From Hennigella sp045617465 (lineage in GTDB: Bacteria; Bacillota_I; Bacilli_A; Mycoplasmatales; Mycoplasmoidaceae): a stretch of 64,000 nt of DNA. Positions 12,999 through 23,482 of the stretch are shown here, one piece after another; the first letter of the stretch is position 1, and each line of letters begins with the position of its first letter. Below the pieces are notes generated by a model. That model made no database searches. It was not told where the DNA came from and worked only from the letters and a program-made list of their open reading frames with translations. Position numbers and translations under genes: made by a program. Location: the NCBI GenBank assembly GCA_045617465.1, contig JAZLIQ010000002.1, forward strand, positions 47,879 to 111,878, written 5' to 3'.

Positions 12999-14441
12999 AT
13001 GACACAACAAAAACAAACAAAAAAATTATTCAATAGTATTAACGACTTAAAAGACTTAAGTCATATTCCTAACGGATCTAAAAAGCAAGCAATGATCAAA
13101 GATGTTGCCAACTTAGATCTAGTTTATGAACAATACAAAAAAGCTTTCTCTGAACTTAATACAGTAAAGAAAGCTTATACTGATGCTCCTGCTATTACTA
13201 ACTCTAACCTATACAAAACTAAGAAAGATGCTACTCTTGCCTTAGCAACTGCCGAAAACAAAATCACTACTTTAAGATCAAAACTATCTAAATACATTAA
13301 CCGTTTGCTGTTTGCTCACAACTGCGCTGAAGGCAAAAGAAAAATGACAGCAGATGAAATGTATGTGATAGTTAGTGCTTATGAAAACAAAGAATTTAGA
13401 GATAACTATTTCCCTGCACACAGATTAAGAGTTATTAAACAAAACAATACAAACCTAAGAAAGTTTGAATTTGAATTAGAAGTTGTTAACCAAATGCTAA
13501 AAGGTAAATATTCCCCAACAACTTCTAAAGACAAAAAGAAAACAAAGGATATCCTAGTTAAGGAGGCAGCTTCTTTAGAAAAGAAGATATTAGCTTGTAA
13601 AGATCGTAAAGGAAGTTTGGACGAAACTTTCAGATCAATGCAATACGCTAAACTTATAAAGAAGTTCGACCAACTATCTCACAAAGCAAATAAAGAAGTT
13701 AGTCCAACAATCCATTCTAACTATGTAATAGACTTTGAAAACATTACTAAATACTATTACAACAAATGAATGGCAACAAAAGTTTTAAAAGGCTTTGATT
13801 TAAAAATCAAGCAAGGTGAATTTGTTGTTATCCTTGGACCATCAGGTTCGGGTAAAACGACGTTACTAAACATAATGTCTGGTATGGACAAAGCTACCTA
13901 TGGTAGAACTATTGTTAATAGTAATAACCTTATTAAAATGAATGATAGTCAATTAACTCAATTTAGAAAAGATAACATTGGTTATATCTTCCAACAATAT
14001 GGTTTGTTGCCAAACCTTAATGTTAGAGAAAATGTTGAAATTGGCTGAAACTTACAATCAGATAAATCAAAACGTTTAGATATTGATGATATTCTAAAAA
14101 CTGTAGGAATGTCAGAACATGCTAAGAAATTCCCACACGAATTGTCCGGAGGACAACAACAACGTGTATCTGTAGCTAGATCTATGGCTAAGAACCCTGC
14201 TATTGTGTTTGGTGATGAACCAACAGGAGCGGTAGACGAAGAAATGTCTAAACAAATTCTTCAACTGTTTGTTGATATCAACAAACAATTCAACACAACT
14301 GTTATTATTGTTACTCATAACCCAATCTTTGCTGATCTAGCAACAAGAGTAATCAAAGTTAACTCTGGTTACATAGCTCAAAACTACGAAAACAAGGTTC
14401 GTAAAACTGTTGAACAACTTGACTGATCATCAAACCATTAA
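12999..14441 (+). CDS. ABC transporter ATPase with long N-terminal coiled-coil extension
   Basis: A 480-residue protein. Residues 1 to about 240 are a Lys/Glu-rich, probably helical extension with no recognised domain. The MacB/LolD-type ATPase follows: Walker A GPSGSGKTT, Q-loop IFQQYGLLPNL, signature LSGGQQQRVSVARS, Walker B AIVFGDEPTGAVDE and the H-loop Thr-His in VTHN. It should power the permease encoded just upstream. A good ribosome binding site (GGAGAGAG) lies before the ATG. A TGA in the middle (13767-13769) is read as Trp; stopping there would wrongly separate extension and ATPase. A terminator follows the gene. Confidence 0.93.
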
Positions 14442-14464
14442 AGCCTTTTTTAATGTAAATAACT

Positions 14465-14490
14465 ATGTGGGGTTTAACACCCACATTTTA
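14465..14490 (+). terminator. Terminator after the ABC transporter pair
   Basis: Stem ATGTGGG / CCCACAT followed by a T-rich run, 24 bases after the ATPase stop codon. Confidence 0.8.
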
Positions 14491-14546
14491 TTTTTTTAAG
14501 TAAATAGATATTCATAAATGTAAAATAATTACATAAAGGAGAAAAA

Positions 14547-16280
14547 ATGAAAGTTAAAAATTTATTAAAAATAGGGCTACCTATTATAAGTTCTTCATTA
14601 TTGGTTACAAGTGCTGTAGCATGTTCTAACCAAGATCAATCATCTGGTACAGATATTGTTCACAGTGATGGAACTACAACTAGCTACGTTTCATTCGAAG
14701 AAGCAATGAATCATGCCATTAGTGGTGATAGCTTACTATTAAAAGGTGATGTAACTCTAAAGAGTTCAATCACAATGAAATCGTTAAATGGTATCACAAT
14801 TGATGGTAACGGTCACAATTTCAATCTTGAAGAAACAGCTAATGCTGAATCTATCTTCTATTTTGAAAATTGCACAAATTTAACATTAACAAAATTTGGC
14901 ATAACTGGTGGCACAGCCGATGCAGGAATTAAAGTGTTGAACGGTAATATTAACATTGATAATGTTGTTGTTGCTGGTCAATACGCATATGCATTGTACC
15001 TAGGTGGTAATGCTGGTGCTAACATCAATGACAGTATGTTTGAATCAGTTGACGTTAACAAATCAACTCAACAAACTATCTATGTGAGTGGAGACACTAC
15101 TAGTGTTGTAACACTAAATGGTGTAGTTGCTGATAGTATATTTGTTGATTCAACACTACAAGCAAAGAAACGTGTTGAATTCAAATCAAATTGTAACATT
15201 AGGTATGTAAGGGTTGTTGGTGATACATCAGGCCCAGCGGAAATAGAGTTATTAAATACTTTCTTGTCTGGTTACAAAAACATCATAAATTTATGATTTG
15301 TAGGTTTTTCTGTAGAGGTAGAAAAAGAAATTTGTTTGTACATGTCTCTTTCTGATCTTGTTAAAGATATACAAAGTTTCTATATTGTTACTGCTGTAGG
15401 TTTAAAACAATTAAATGATTTTTATAAACAAACTTTAACTACTCACACTGAATTTAACATACAAGCTCATTTAATGAATGACATTGATTACAATGTTGAG
15501 GAAAATGGATATTGAGACCCAATTGATAGCGGAAAGACAAGAACATCAGATAGTGATACTGGTGACCAACTATCAAAATTTACTCTATTTGATGGACACG
15601 GATATACAATTTCTAATTTACAAATTACTCAAGGTGAAAGAACAACACATGCTGTTGGTTTCTTTGGAATGACTGGTAGTGTTTGTGTAAAAGATATCAC
15701 ATTTGATAATTGTAGATTAGAAATGAATAAAGGTCCAAATGGCTTACAAAATGCCGGAATGGTATTTGGTAGAGTAACAGGCTCAGCTAAGCTGCTAAAT
15801 GTTACTGTATCAAATTCTTATATAGGAGCTAGACAAAAAGCTGCTAGCTTGGTAGGACTTATTGATTCGGGACGCGCAATAGCAGATAGCGCATCATTAG
15901 ATTTAAAACTGTTGGCTTGTGTTGAAATCTCTGCTTGTGTTTCAGAAAACAATCAAATTGTTAATAAATCAACAGGCGATGCTGATGGTGTTGACGTATA
16001 TTTGGCTGGATTGGTTGGTTGATTAAACTACCATAGTGTAAACGAAGCAACTGGTAATGTTACACATAGTGGTTACATGATTATTGATGATGATCCTGCC
16101 AAAACAACTTATCTAATAGATCCTCACTTCAATTGACAACAAGAAGTAGAAGATTGAGATACTCGATTTGAAGTGGCTCTATTATTCCTATATGGAAGAA
16201 TGGCACTTACAGATGGAACATCAAACTATAGACAATGTAACTCATACAACAACGTAGTTGTTAAATATTCAGGAGAATAA
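14547..16280 (+). CDS. Beta-helix-repeat lipoprotein, copy 1
   Basis: A 577-residue predicted surface lipoprotein with signal peptide and lipobox SAVAC at about residue 26. The body is rich in Asn/Gly/Val repeats such as GITIDGNGHNF and LTLTKFGITGG, spaced like rungs of a right-handed parallel beta-helix. The central part (LFDGHGYTISNL, ITFDNCRLE) resembles the beta-helix repeats of adhesins and pectate-lyase-like proteins. A conserved C-terminal segment FNWQQEVEDWDTRFEVALLF follows. No catalytic motif is visible, so adhesion or polysaccharide binding is only inferred. GGAG ribosome binding site before the ATG. The next gene is a tandem paralogue two bases downstream. Confidence 0.75.
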
Positions 16281-16282
16281 AT

Positions 16283-17941
16283 ATGAAAGTAAAAAATTTA
16301 TTAAAAATAGCTTTACCTATCTTATCAACAACTACTTTAGTTGTTCCTGCAGTAAGTTGTTCTAAAACAACATCTGCTGGTTTTGATATTGTTCATAAAG
16401 ATGGAAGCAAAACTCACTATGAAACCTTTGAAAAAGCTCTTGCTGCTCTTAAGAGTGATGATTCAATTGAATTTAATGGTGATGCAGTTATTACAAAATC
16501 ATTAGAATTAAAATCTGTTAATGGTGTAACCATTAATGGTAATGGACACTCATTATTATTAGAAAGTCAAGTAAATGATCTTGCAACACATGTTGCATCA
16601 TTTAATGGATGTAAAAACCTTAAATTATCTAACCTACATATTGCAGGTAATGCTAGTGTAGGCTTGACATTCCTTAATTCAACAGTTACTATGGATGGTG
16701 TGGTCGCAAGTGGCGCTTACACACATGTAGTAGAATTTAATGAAAAATCTGGTGGAACAATTTCTAATTGTTCATTCCAATCACTAACTGGAAATGAAAA
16801 CTTTGATTACACAATTTCATTAAGTAGTGATACGACTAACCCAGTTACTATTGAAAACACTATTGCTGATAGTGTATATGTAGATGGTACTGAATTTGCA
16901 AATAAGAGAGTTGAATTTAAAGAAGGTAATAATATTAGATTTATTGCCGTAGATATTGCTTGTAGCAAAGAAAATTTCAAAAAGGGTGTCGTTGGGTACG
17001 AAAACATTGAAACTTTGTGGTTTGGCGGAGGATTAGCTACAACTAGTTCTGGTGATGTGGTAGACTACCCAATATGATATTCTTCACTAACAGTACAAGA
17101 TAATAAATCTGCATTTTTCATCTTAAATGTTACTGGTTTTTACTTGTTTAATGGTTATTATAGAAGAATGTTGCCATCTGGCGCATCTGTAGAAGTCCAT
17201 TTAATGGATAATATAGATTGTAGTTCTCCTGCACTTGCAACAACTGGTTGACAACCATTAGACACATGAACATCAAAATCAATCCCATTATTTGATGGAC
17301 ATGGTTATACTGTTTCTAACCTAAAAATAGATTTCACTGGCTTTTCTAATCCTGGAGGTGTGGGTTTGTTCTCATTGGTGGGTGACACAACTGTTAGAAA
17401 TGTAACATTTGATAACTGTAGACTAGAAATTATAGATGCTGGCAATGTAGGCTTCGTGTTCGGAAACGTCCGTGGACGTGCTGTATTAGACAATGTTACA
17501 GTTTCTAACACATATATCGGTGGAAAACAAAAAGTTGGTAGTTTGGTTGGTGTTGTTGATGACCAAGATGGAATATCTTCTGAGGATCCAGAAGACATTA
17601 AAGCTTGAATTACTCTTTCACACTGTACTTCTGACAATTGCTCTGTTGTAAATAAAGCAACCGGCGGAGGCTCAGATGTCGATGTATATTTAGGTGGATT
17701 GATTGGTTGAGTTGCATATCACTTCATTACTGGTCCAAACAGTTGAACAAATAGAGGTTACATCATTATTGATGATGACCCTGCTAAGCCAACTACTCTA
17801 AAAAACATTCACTTTAACTGACAACAAGATTCTGAACAATGAGATACAAACTTTGAGGTTGCACTATTGTTCTTATATAGTCACCCTTATAGACAATGTA
17901 ACTCATATGTCAATGTTAACGTTGAATATAGAGATGAATAA
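16283..17941 (+). CDS. Beta-helix-repeat lipoprotein, copy 2
   Basis: A 552-residue paralogue of the preceding gene. It shares the start MKVKNLLKI, a lipobox ending in SC near residue 26, the segment GVTINGNGHS and the central LFDGHGYTVSNL and VTFDNCRLE blocks. It also shares the C-terminal FNWQQDSEQWDTNFEVALLF. The regions between these blocks have diverged, which fits duplication followed by surface variation. The start codon comes two bases after the previous stop and the upstream stop region contains AGGAGAA as ribosome binding site, so the two copies are cotranscribed. Function beyond an exported beta-helix protein cannot be stated. Confidence 0.75.
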
Positions 17942-17945
17942 TTAA

Positions 17946-17971
17946 CAAAAAAAGGCTAAAAGCCTTTTTTA
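17946..17971. terminator. Bidirectional terminator between lipoprotein and mutM
   Basis: AAAAAAAGGC and GCCTTTTTT arms around a 4-base loop, flanked by A-runs and T-runs. It lies between two convergent genes and overlaps the mutM stop codon, so it can serve both strands. Confidence 0.75.
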
Positions 17972-18799
17972 TTTTTCTTGACATTTAGGACAGTAATAAG
18001 TTCCTCTACCATTAACTGTAATCTTCTTTATCTTTGTTTTACAAGCCTTACAGGGTTGGCCTTCTTTAGTATGAACTTTCAAAAAATTTTGAAAAGATCC
18101 TGCATGATTAGGTGCAAAAGCAAAAGATGAAACTGTGGTTCCGGAGTTTTTAATGGATGAATCCATTGCTTTTCTACATGCATTAATAATATTTTTACAG
18201 TCTTGTAATGTTACTAGTTTAGCTTTTCTTAATGGGTTAATCTTACATGCAAATAATATTTCATCTGCGTATATGTTGCCTATACCTGCAATAATAGATT
18301 GATCCAATAATGCAGTCTTTATAGCTTGTGATTTACCTTCAAAGTTATCTAAAAGATAAGATGGGGTTAACTTCTTGTCAAAGGGCTGTAAACCCATCTT
18401 ACTAACTTCATCTGATTCTAAGAATGCTTTCTTTGATGGATAAATATAGAATGTTCCAAACTTTCTAAAATCTATATAGATTAACTTCTTTTTGCCACAG
18501 ATCATTTCAACCATAGCATACTTTTCTGGTTTAAGTGATGAATCCACAAAGAATAGTTTTCCTTCCATTCTTAAATGAATGGTTAGATATTTATCGTGTG
18601 ATAAACTAATCACTATTAGTTTTCCTATTTGATCTATATCTTCAAACTTTTCACCAACAATAAACTTTGAAAAAGTTTTTTGATTCGAATTTTTAAGAAC
18701 TTTATCATCAATAAAATTAACACTTAGGACTTTTTGTCCTAATAAGTTTTGTTTCTTTAAATGATTAATAAATGTTCTGACTTCAGGATATTCTGGCAT
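17969..18799 (-). CDS. mutM: Formamidopyrimidine-DNA glycosylase
   Basis: A 276-residue base-excision repair glycosylase that removes 8-oxoguanine and cuts the abasic strand. The catalytic Pro2-Glu3 are present in MPEYPEV, and the Lys in QIGKLI is the conserved phosphate-contact residue. The helix-two-turn-helix region IAGIGNIYADEILF is intact. The C-terminal zinc finger uses CKAC and CPKC. The ATG overlaps the stop of coaD by one base, so the pair is coupled. No Trp codon is needed in this gene. Confidence 0.96.
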   Translation of the reverse strand: MPEYPEVRTFINHLKKQNLLGQKVLSVNFIDDKVLKNSNQKTFSKFIVGEKFEDIDQIGKLIVISLSHDKYLTIHLRMEGKLFFVDSSLKPEKYAMVEMICGKKKLIYIDFRKFGTFYIYPSKKAFLESDEVSKMGLQPFDKKLTPSYLLDNFEGKSQAIKTALLDQSIIAGIGNIYADEILFACKINPLRKAKLVTLQDCKNIINACRKAMDSSIKNSGTTVSSFAFAPNHAGSFQNFLKVHTKEGQPCKACKTKIKKITVNGRGTYYCPKCQEK

Positions 18800-19239
18800 T
18801 ATTTAATCTTCTTTACATCCTTTAAGTATCTTAAAGCTGAAGATGATAAATTTGTTAATTCATCTTTTGGTAACATCAAGATTGTTTCAATCTTGTTGTT
18901 TAAACTGTGGTTTGCTTTAGCCATATCTATTTCATAAATAGCATCTTTAAAATCTCTAATGCTTCTAACAATAACAGATATGTTATGTTTCTTAGCAAAT
19001 CCAACTGTTAAACCACAGTTTCCCACAACCTTTACATTTTTTAAATGTAATTTAGCAACAGCTTTCTTTGCTCTAGCTAATCTTGTTTTGCAACTAACAG
19101 TTTGTGGTTTATATTTATTGATAGAGACAACAACATAAAATGTATCAAACATTTTACTTGCTCTTTTAATAATATCTAAATGTCCTTTGTGAATTGGGTT
19201 AAAAGAACCCGGGAACATTCCGTTTTTTTGTTTCTTCAT
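18799..19239 (-). CDS. coaD: Phosphopantetheine adenylyltransferase
   Basis: A 146-residue nucleotidyltransferase catalysing the penultimate step of coenzyme A synthesis from 4'-phosphopantetheine and ATP. The N-terminal GSFNPIHKGHLDII carries the T/HxGH nucleotide-binding motif. VIVRSIRD matches the substrate-binding Arg region, and LSSSALR matches the ISSTxxR motif. The overlap with mutM suggests one transcript. CoA made here would serve the phosphotransacylase encoded divergently next door. Confidence 0.93.
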   Translation of the reverse strand: MKKQKNGMFPGSFNPIHKGHLDIIKRASKMFDTFYVVVSINKYKPQTVSCKTRLARAKKAVAKLHLKNVKVVGNCGLTVGFAKKHNISVIVRSIRDFKDAIYEIDMAKANHSLNNKIETILMLPKDELTNLSSSALRYLKDVKKIK

Positions 19240-19248
19240 ACAGATACC

Positions 19249-19274
19249 TAATAATATATTTTAATATATTATTA
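19249..19274. repeat. Perfect 11-base inverted repeat between coaD and pduL
   Basis: Arms TAATAATATAT and ATATATTATTA with a 4-base TTTA spacer lie in the 71-base divergent intergenic region. A -10-like TAAAAT (19283-19288) and the ribosome binding site TAGGAGA follow for the plus-strand gene. It could be an operator or paired promoters. Confidence 0.45.
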
Positions 19275-19310
19275 AAGTATGTTAAAATTATTATTAATAG
19301 GAGATAAAAA

Positions 19311-19904
19311 ATGAAAGATTTTATTGTTGAAACAAGTGCTAGACATGTGCATGTTACACAAGAAACTTTAGAAGTTCTTTGTGGTGCTGGTACTAAACTA
19401 GAAGTTAAAAAAGCATTACTACAACCAGGAGAATTTTTAAGTAATATTAAAGTAGATTTAATGGGTCCACTAAACCCAAAGACTGGTCAAAATACTATGT
19501 TAAAAGGTGTTTCAATCCTTGGACCAGTTAGAGATCACAACCAAGTTGAAATCTCTGCTACTGATGCAAGAGGACTAAAAGTCCCTGTTGTAATTAGGGA
19601 ATCAGGACACATTGAAGGTTCTGCTCCAATTACAATAATTGGACCTGTTGGTAAAGTAGATCTAAAAGAAGGTTTGATTGTTGCTAAGCGTCATGTTCAC
19701 ATGACTCCAGAAGATGCAACTGAACTAGGTGTCAAGAATGGAGACATTGTTAAAGTTGAAGTTAACACTAAAGATAGAAAAACTATCTTTGATGACACAG
19801 TAGTTAGAGTTAAACCGACTTACAAACTAGCTATGCACATTGATACAGATGAATCAAATGCTGCTAACTGTTCTGGAACAGTAATGGGTCATATAGTTAA
19901 ATAA
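19311..19904 (+). CDS. pduL: PduL-type phosphate acyltransferase
   Basis: A 197-residue protein with both PduL halves. The first contains SARHVHVTQETLEVL and the LLQPGEF block; the second contains AKRHVHMTPEDA with the His residues that bind zinc, then GVKNGDIV and a C-terminal HIDTDESNAANC. PduL enzymes exchange phosphate and CoA on acyl groups, linking acetyl-CoA to acetyl phosphate and, with acetate kinase, to ATP. Most mycoplasmas use the unrelated Pta enzyme. No microcompartment shell genes are nearby, so a housekeeping role in fermentation is more likely. Good ribosome binding site TAGGAGA. Confidence 0.92.
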   Translation: MKDFIVETSARHVHVTQETLEVLCGAGTKLEVKKALLQPGEFLSNIKVDLMGPLNPKTGQNTMLKGVSILGPVRDHNQVEISATDARGLKVPVVIRESGHIEGSAPITIIGPVGKVDLKEGLIVAKRHVHMTPEDATELGVKNGDIVKVEVNTKDRKTIFDDTVVRVKPTYKLAMHIDTDESNAANCSGTVMGHIVK

Positions 19905-19928
19905 AAAAGAGGTTTATTCCTCTTTTTC
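19904..19928. terminator. Bidirectional terminator between pduL and DUF1846 gene
   Basis: AAAAGAGG and CCTCTTTT arms with a short loop and flanking A- and T-runs lie between two convergent genes and overlap the stop codons of both. Confidence 0.75.
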
Positions 19929-21410
19929 TTTTTCGATTTTAGAAGCTGAGATGTATGAACATGCTTGTTCAGTAATGTTTATACCCAGCTTTTTAAATAC
20001 TTGTTGTTCAGCTTGCATTAATATGCAACTAGCATGAGCTTCAGTTCCTCTTAATAGCGGTAATTGCTTTAAGGCAATTGCTGCTAGAGGGTTAGTTAAT
20101 GATTGAATTGCTAATGCAATTAAAGCTTCAGATAAATTCAATCTGCCTCTATATCCAAATGAATCATGTTTCATTTTCTTAATTGGATCAAGAACATATG
20201 GTGACATTAAATAAATGTCATCTTTTATTTTTCCTAATGTCTTTAGAGCATTAATAATGGCAGCAGCAGAAGCAGTTAAATCCTTAGATTTCTTTCCTGT
20301 AACTATTACTCCACGTTTAATTTCAATAGCTACTGTATGTGTTTTAATGGCTGCTTGTTTATCTAAACAAGCTTTAACACATACTCTATCTTCGGCTTTG
20401 ACACCAGAGTCATGCATTAAGTATTCTGCTTTAGTGACAATACTATTGTCATATCTACCTAAGAATACATCTTTTAATGCACCATAGTACCTACGTACTA
20501 TTTCTCTCTTAGCAGCATCCTTACATGCTTTATCATTTATGATAGCAAACCCAATCTTGTTTACTCCCATATCTGTAGGGGAGAAGTATGGACTACGTCC
20601 ATATAGTTGTTCAAAGATTGCTTTTAATAATGGGAAGCTAGCAATGTCTCTGTTATAGTTTGTGGCAGTTTCATTGTAATGTTCTAGATGGAATGGGTCA
20701 ATCATATTACCATCATTTAGTTCTAATGTAGCTGCTTCGTAAGCAACATTGACTGGGTGCTTAAGTGGTAAGTTTCAAATAGGGAATGTTTCGTATTTAG
20801 CATATCCTGCTTTCTTGCCCCTTAAGTGCGCGTGATATAGTTGACTTAAACAAGTTGCCATCTTTCCTGAACCAGGACCTGGTGCTGTTACGATAACCAC
20901 CTTACGGTGTGTTTCCACATATTCATTCTTTCCTAAACCTTCCTTAGATAGAATCTTAGGAATGTCTGTTGGATATCCCTCAATACGATAATGTTTATAA
21001 ACCTTAACATTAAGGTTTCTTAGCAATCTCATGAATTCTTTGATGTTTGGAGAATCTTCATACATAGAAATTACAACACCACAAATTGGTATACCAATTG
21101 TTGAGTACACACCAATTAGTCTTTCAACTTCGGCTTGATATGATAAGTTAGAGTCAACTCTAACTTTGTTGTTAATAAGGTCTTGAGCATTAACAGCAAT
21201 AATAACTTCTGTATCTTTTTTAAATTGTTGTAACAATTGTAGTTTTGCATCACTATCAAAGCCAGGTAAAACTCTGGCTGCATGCATATCATCTACTAAT
21301 TTGCCACCAAATTCTAGATAAAGTTTAGAATCAAATTTCTTAACTCTATCTAAGATAGCTTTCTTTTGAATCTTTAAATATTTCTTTGTATCAAAACCTA
21401 ATTTTTTCAT
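19914..21410 (-). CDS. DUF1846 (UPF0371) family protein
   Basis: A 498-residue protein recognised from the N-terminal KKLGFDTKKYLKIQKKAILD and the LEFGGKLVDDMHAARVLPGFD block. The block TAPGPGSGKMATCLSQLYH resembles a P-loop and follows around residue 180. The family is widespread in Firmicutes, and its biochemical role is not established to my knowledge; a nucleotide-binding domain is likely. The ATG at 21410 is preferred over an upstream in-frame TTG. One TGA is read as Trp in the middle of the gene. It is divergent from the yigZ-like gene with overlapping symmetrical -10 elements. Confidence 0.85.
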
Positions 21411-21440
21411 AAGCAAATAACTAATATAGTATTTTATACT

Positions 21441-21448
21441 ATTATAAT
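21441..21448. promoter_or_regulatory. Symmetric divergent -10 element
   Basis: The palindrome ATTATAAT contains TATAAT on both strands (plus 21443-21448, minus 21446-21441). The plus-strand hexamer ends nine bases before the ATG of the yigZ-like gene, leaving essentially no 5' leader. Confidence 0.5.
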
Positions 21449-21457
21449 TTTATAAAT

Positions 21458-22039
21458 ATGAAAATTTTGACTCGAAACGCTAAATCTTCATTCTTGATTA
21501 AAAAATCAAAGTTCTTAACTTTTGGATTTTTGGTCAATACTAAAGATGAAGTCAAAACAATTATTAATAGTTTAAAGAAAGATTATCCTGACGCTAGTCA
21601 TATATGTTACGCGTATATATTAGATGATAAATCATTTTATTTCACAGATGGTGGTGAACCATCAGGAACTGCTGGTAAGCCTATCTACAATGTTTTAAAA
21701 AATGCTGGTATCAACCACTGCTTGTTTGTGGTAATTCGATATTTTGGTGGAATCAAATTTGGCCCAGGACCACTTAAAACAACGTTTAGAGACGTGACAG
21801 CATCAACCTTGAAGAATGTTCCACTCAAAGACTGTATCGTGGCTGATATCGTCAAAATTGAGGTTCCCTACTCTCAAATAAAGTCTATTACACGCACATT
21901 AAATAGATCTATTATTAATAAGACATTTAGTAAAGAGTTTGTGACTCTTACCCTTGCGGGAAATAAGGATACGATCACGCGTGCGCTTAAACTATTAGGT
22001 ATAGAACCTAAATTAATAAAAGAAAATCAAGTCATTTAG
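21458..22039 (+). CDS. yigZ: YigZ/IMPACT family protein
   Basis: A 193-residue protein with the IMPACT-family signature: a DGGEPSGTAGKPI motif near residue 66, then VVIRYFGGIKFGPGPL near 89-104. A small C-terminal domain follows from about residue 125. The family binds nucleic acid or ribosomes and is linked to translation control; the precise bacterial role is unclear. There is no ribosome binding site; TATAAT lies nine bases before the ATG, which suggests a leaderless transcript. A terminator formed over the end of the gene separates it from the convergent kinase gene. Confidence 0.9.
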   Translation: MKILTRNAKSSFLIKKSKFLTFGFLVNTKDEVKTIINSLKKDYPDASHICYAYILDDKSFYFTDGGEPSGTAGKPIYNVLKNAGINHCLFVVIRYFGGIKFGPGPLKTTFRDVTASTLKNVPLKDCIVADIVKIEVPYSQIKSITRTLNRSIINKTFSKEFVTLTLAGNKDTITRALKLLGIEPKLIKENQVI

Positions 22040-22052
22040 ACTTGATTATTTT
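22025..22052 (+). terminator. Terminator at end of yigZ-like gene
   Basis: Stem AATCAAGTC / GACTTGATT with a 5-base loop followed by a T-rich run. It overlaps the stop codon and the end of the convergent kinase gene. Confidence 0.75.
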
Positions 22053-22771
22053 TTAATAATTCCTCTAGCTTTTAATTCTTTATCAATGATCTTCATTTCT
22101 TGATCAATTGTTTTGTCACTTACATCGATAATGATGTAAGGGATTCTATAGGCTGCACAAACTGATGTTAAATATTGAATGTAACCTTTATTAAGAAGTT
22201 TGAAGTATGTTTCGTTCTTTTGGAAATTTCTAATTTCCACACCTCTATTTCTTTTATAAAGTCTTTCTAAGAACTTGTCCCAGTCAAGTTTTAGAATGAT
22301 GTAAAGTTTAGGTGTACCCACTTCGTAGATCAATTCATTTACTTGATCTCTTCATAGCTTTTCATAATATTCATAAACTGTTGGTTGACTTAACATATTA
22401 TGGAAAGCAAACAATCTATCTTCGAAAATAGTTCTGTCAAAAACCTTAACGCTTGGGTTTTTAGACTTAGTAATACAGTTTTTATAACGCGTAAATCTAT
22501 TTAATAGGAATTGCAGTTGACAAACAGATTCTGCAATTTGTTCTCTTTGATACATCTTATCCAATAAGATGTTCATAAGATCATTAGGATCATTACTTAG
22601 TTCATAAACTGGTTCAAACCCATAGTCTTTTACTATTCTTTCTACGATAGTAGACTTACCAGCAGAAATCATTCCTCCAACTGCTATGCAGTTGGCTTCT
22701 TTTTGTTTCTTATAATCATGTAACACGCATTTTTGTTCAAAACGCTTAGTATAGTTCTTAGGTACTCTCAT
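22046..22771 (-). CDS. Deoxynucleoside kinase (dAdo/dGuo kinase-like)
   Basis: A 241-residue kinase of the dCK/dGK family that phosphorylates deoxynucleosides for salvage. The P-loop is GGMISAGKST near residue 32. The DRTIFED motif near residue 110 matches the DRS/E catalytic and base-sensing block. A lid with several Arg and Lys follows (FLERLYKRNRGVE). A TGA at 22352-22354 is read as Trp; without it the gene would look broken. Base preference cannot be predicted from motifs alone. The salvage kinase complements the de novo and reductase pathways found elsewhere in the window. Confidence 0.88.
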
Positions 22772-22804
22772 ACTTAAAATTATACTAATTTTAAGTAAAG
22801 ATAA

Positions 22805-22836
22805 GAAAAAAGCACTAAGCTAAACGCTTAAGTGCT
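22805..22836 (-). terminator. Terminator overlapping the 3' end of ispD
   Basis: On the minus strand GCACTTAAGC pairs with GCTTAGTGC across a 5-base loop with one bulge, followed by a T-run. The stem includes the last codons of ispD. Confidence 0.65.
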
Positions 22837-23435
22837 CTTTCAAAGTCTCTTTTTGTAGTAATTTTATAGTTGTTTTCTCTTGTTGAAGACAAGATAAAAT
22901 GTCTTGGTCTAGGTTGCAGTTTCATATAGCTAAACAAGTCTCTACCTCTAGGGTTAAATTGTTTTATCAATTTATACAAACTATATCTACAGAATTGAGG
23001 GGTTTGGATATTGTATTTACCAATCTTATAGTCGGCTGGGTTTTTCTTACCAAAATAACATAGTGTTCCAAAACTTCGTTTTGATTTAATAATATGTTTT
23101 ATATCATCAATTTGAACAAATGGTCTTGCAGCATCATGCACAATGATTTTATCATTGTGTTTAGGGTTTTCTATGGCTGCTAACCCTTTTTCAAATGATT
23201 CATTTCTATCTTTACCACCAGCTACAATCCTGACAATAGGGTTTCAGTGTTTAATCCTATTTTTATATGCGCTAGGCACAACTAATATTATTTGTTTAAT
23301 AGTTGGAACTAAACTGAATGTTTCCACACTATAAGCTCAGATTGGATCACTATCCAATTTAAGCATACATTTAGGGGTCTTAGATCCTAAACGTTTACCA
23401 TCTCCAGCTGCTAAAATTATTGCATAATTGGCCAT
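22815..23435 (-). CDS. ispD: 2-C-methyl-D-erythritol 4-phosphate cytidylyltransferase (IspD), TarI-like alternative
   Basis: A 206-residue nucleotidyltransferase, slightly shorter than typical IspD (about 230). The N-terminal loop ILAAGDGKRLGSKTPK binds CTP. The GGKDRNESFEKGL block and VHDAARPF are the family hallmarks. IspD forms CDP-methylerythritol in the MEP isoprenoid pathway. The related TarI makes CDP-ribitol and shares these motifs, but an ispE-like gene at 35983-36732 supports the isoprenoid role. Two TGA codons are read as Trp. Start ATG at 23435 gives a full N-terminal nucleotide-binding loop. Confidence 0.82.
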
Positions 23436-23482
23436 ATATAAATATTTTATACTTTTTTAATATTTTCCTATACAATTAAATA

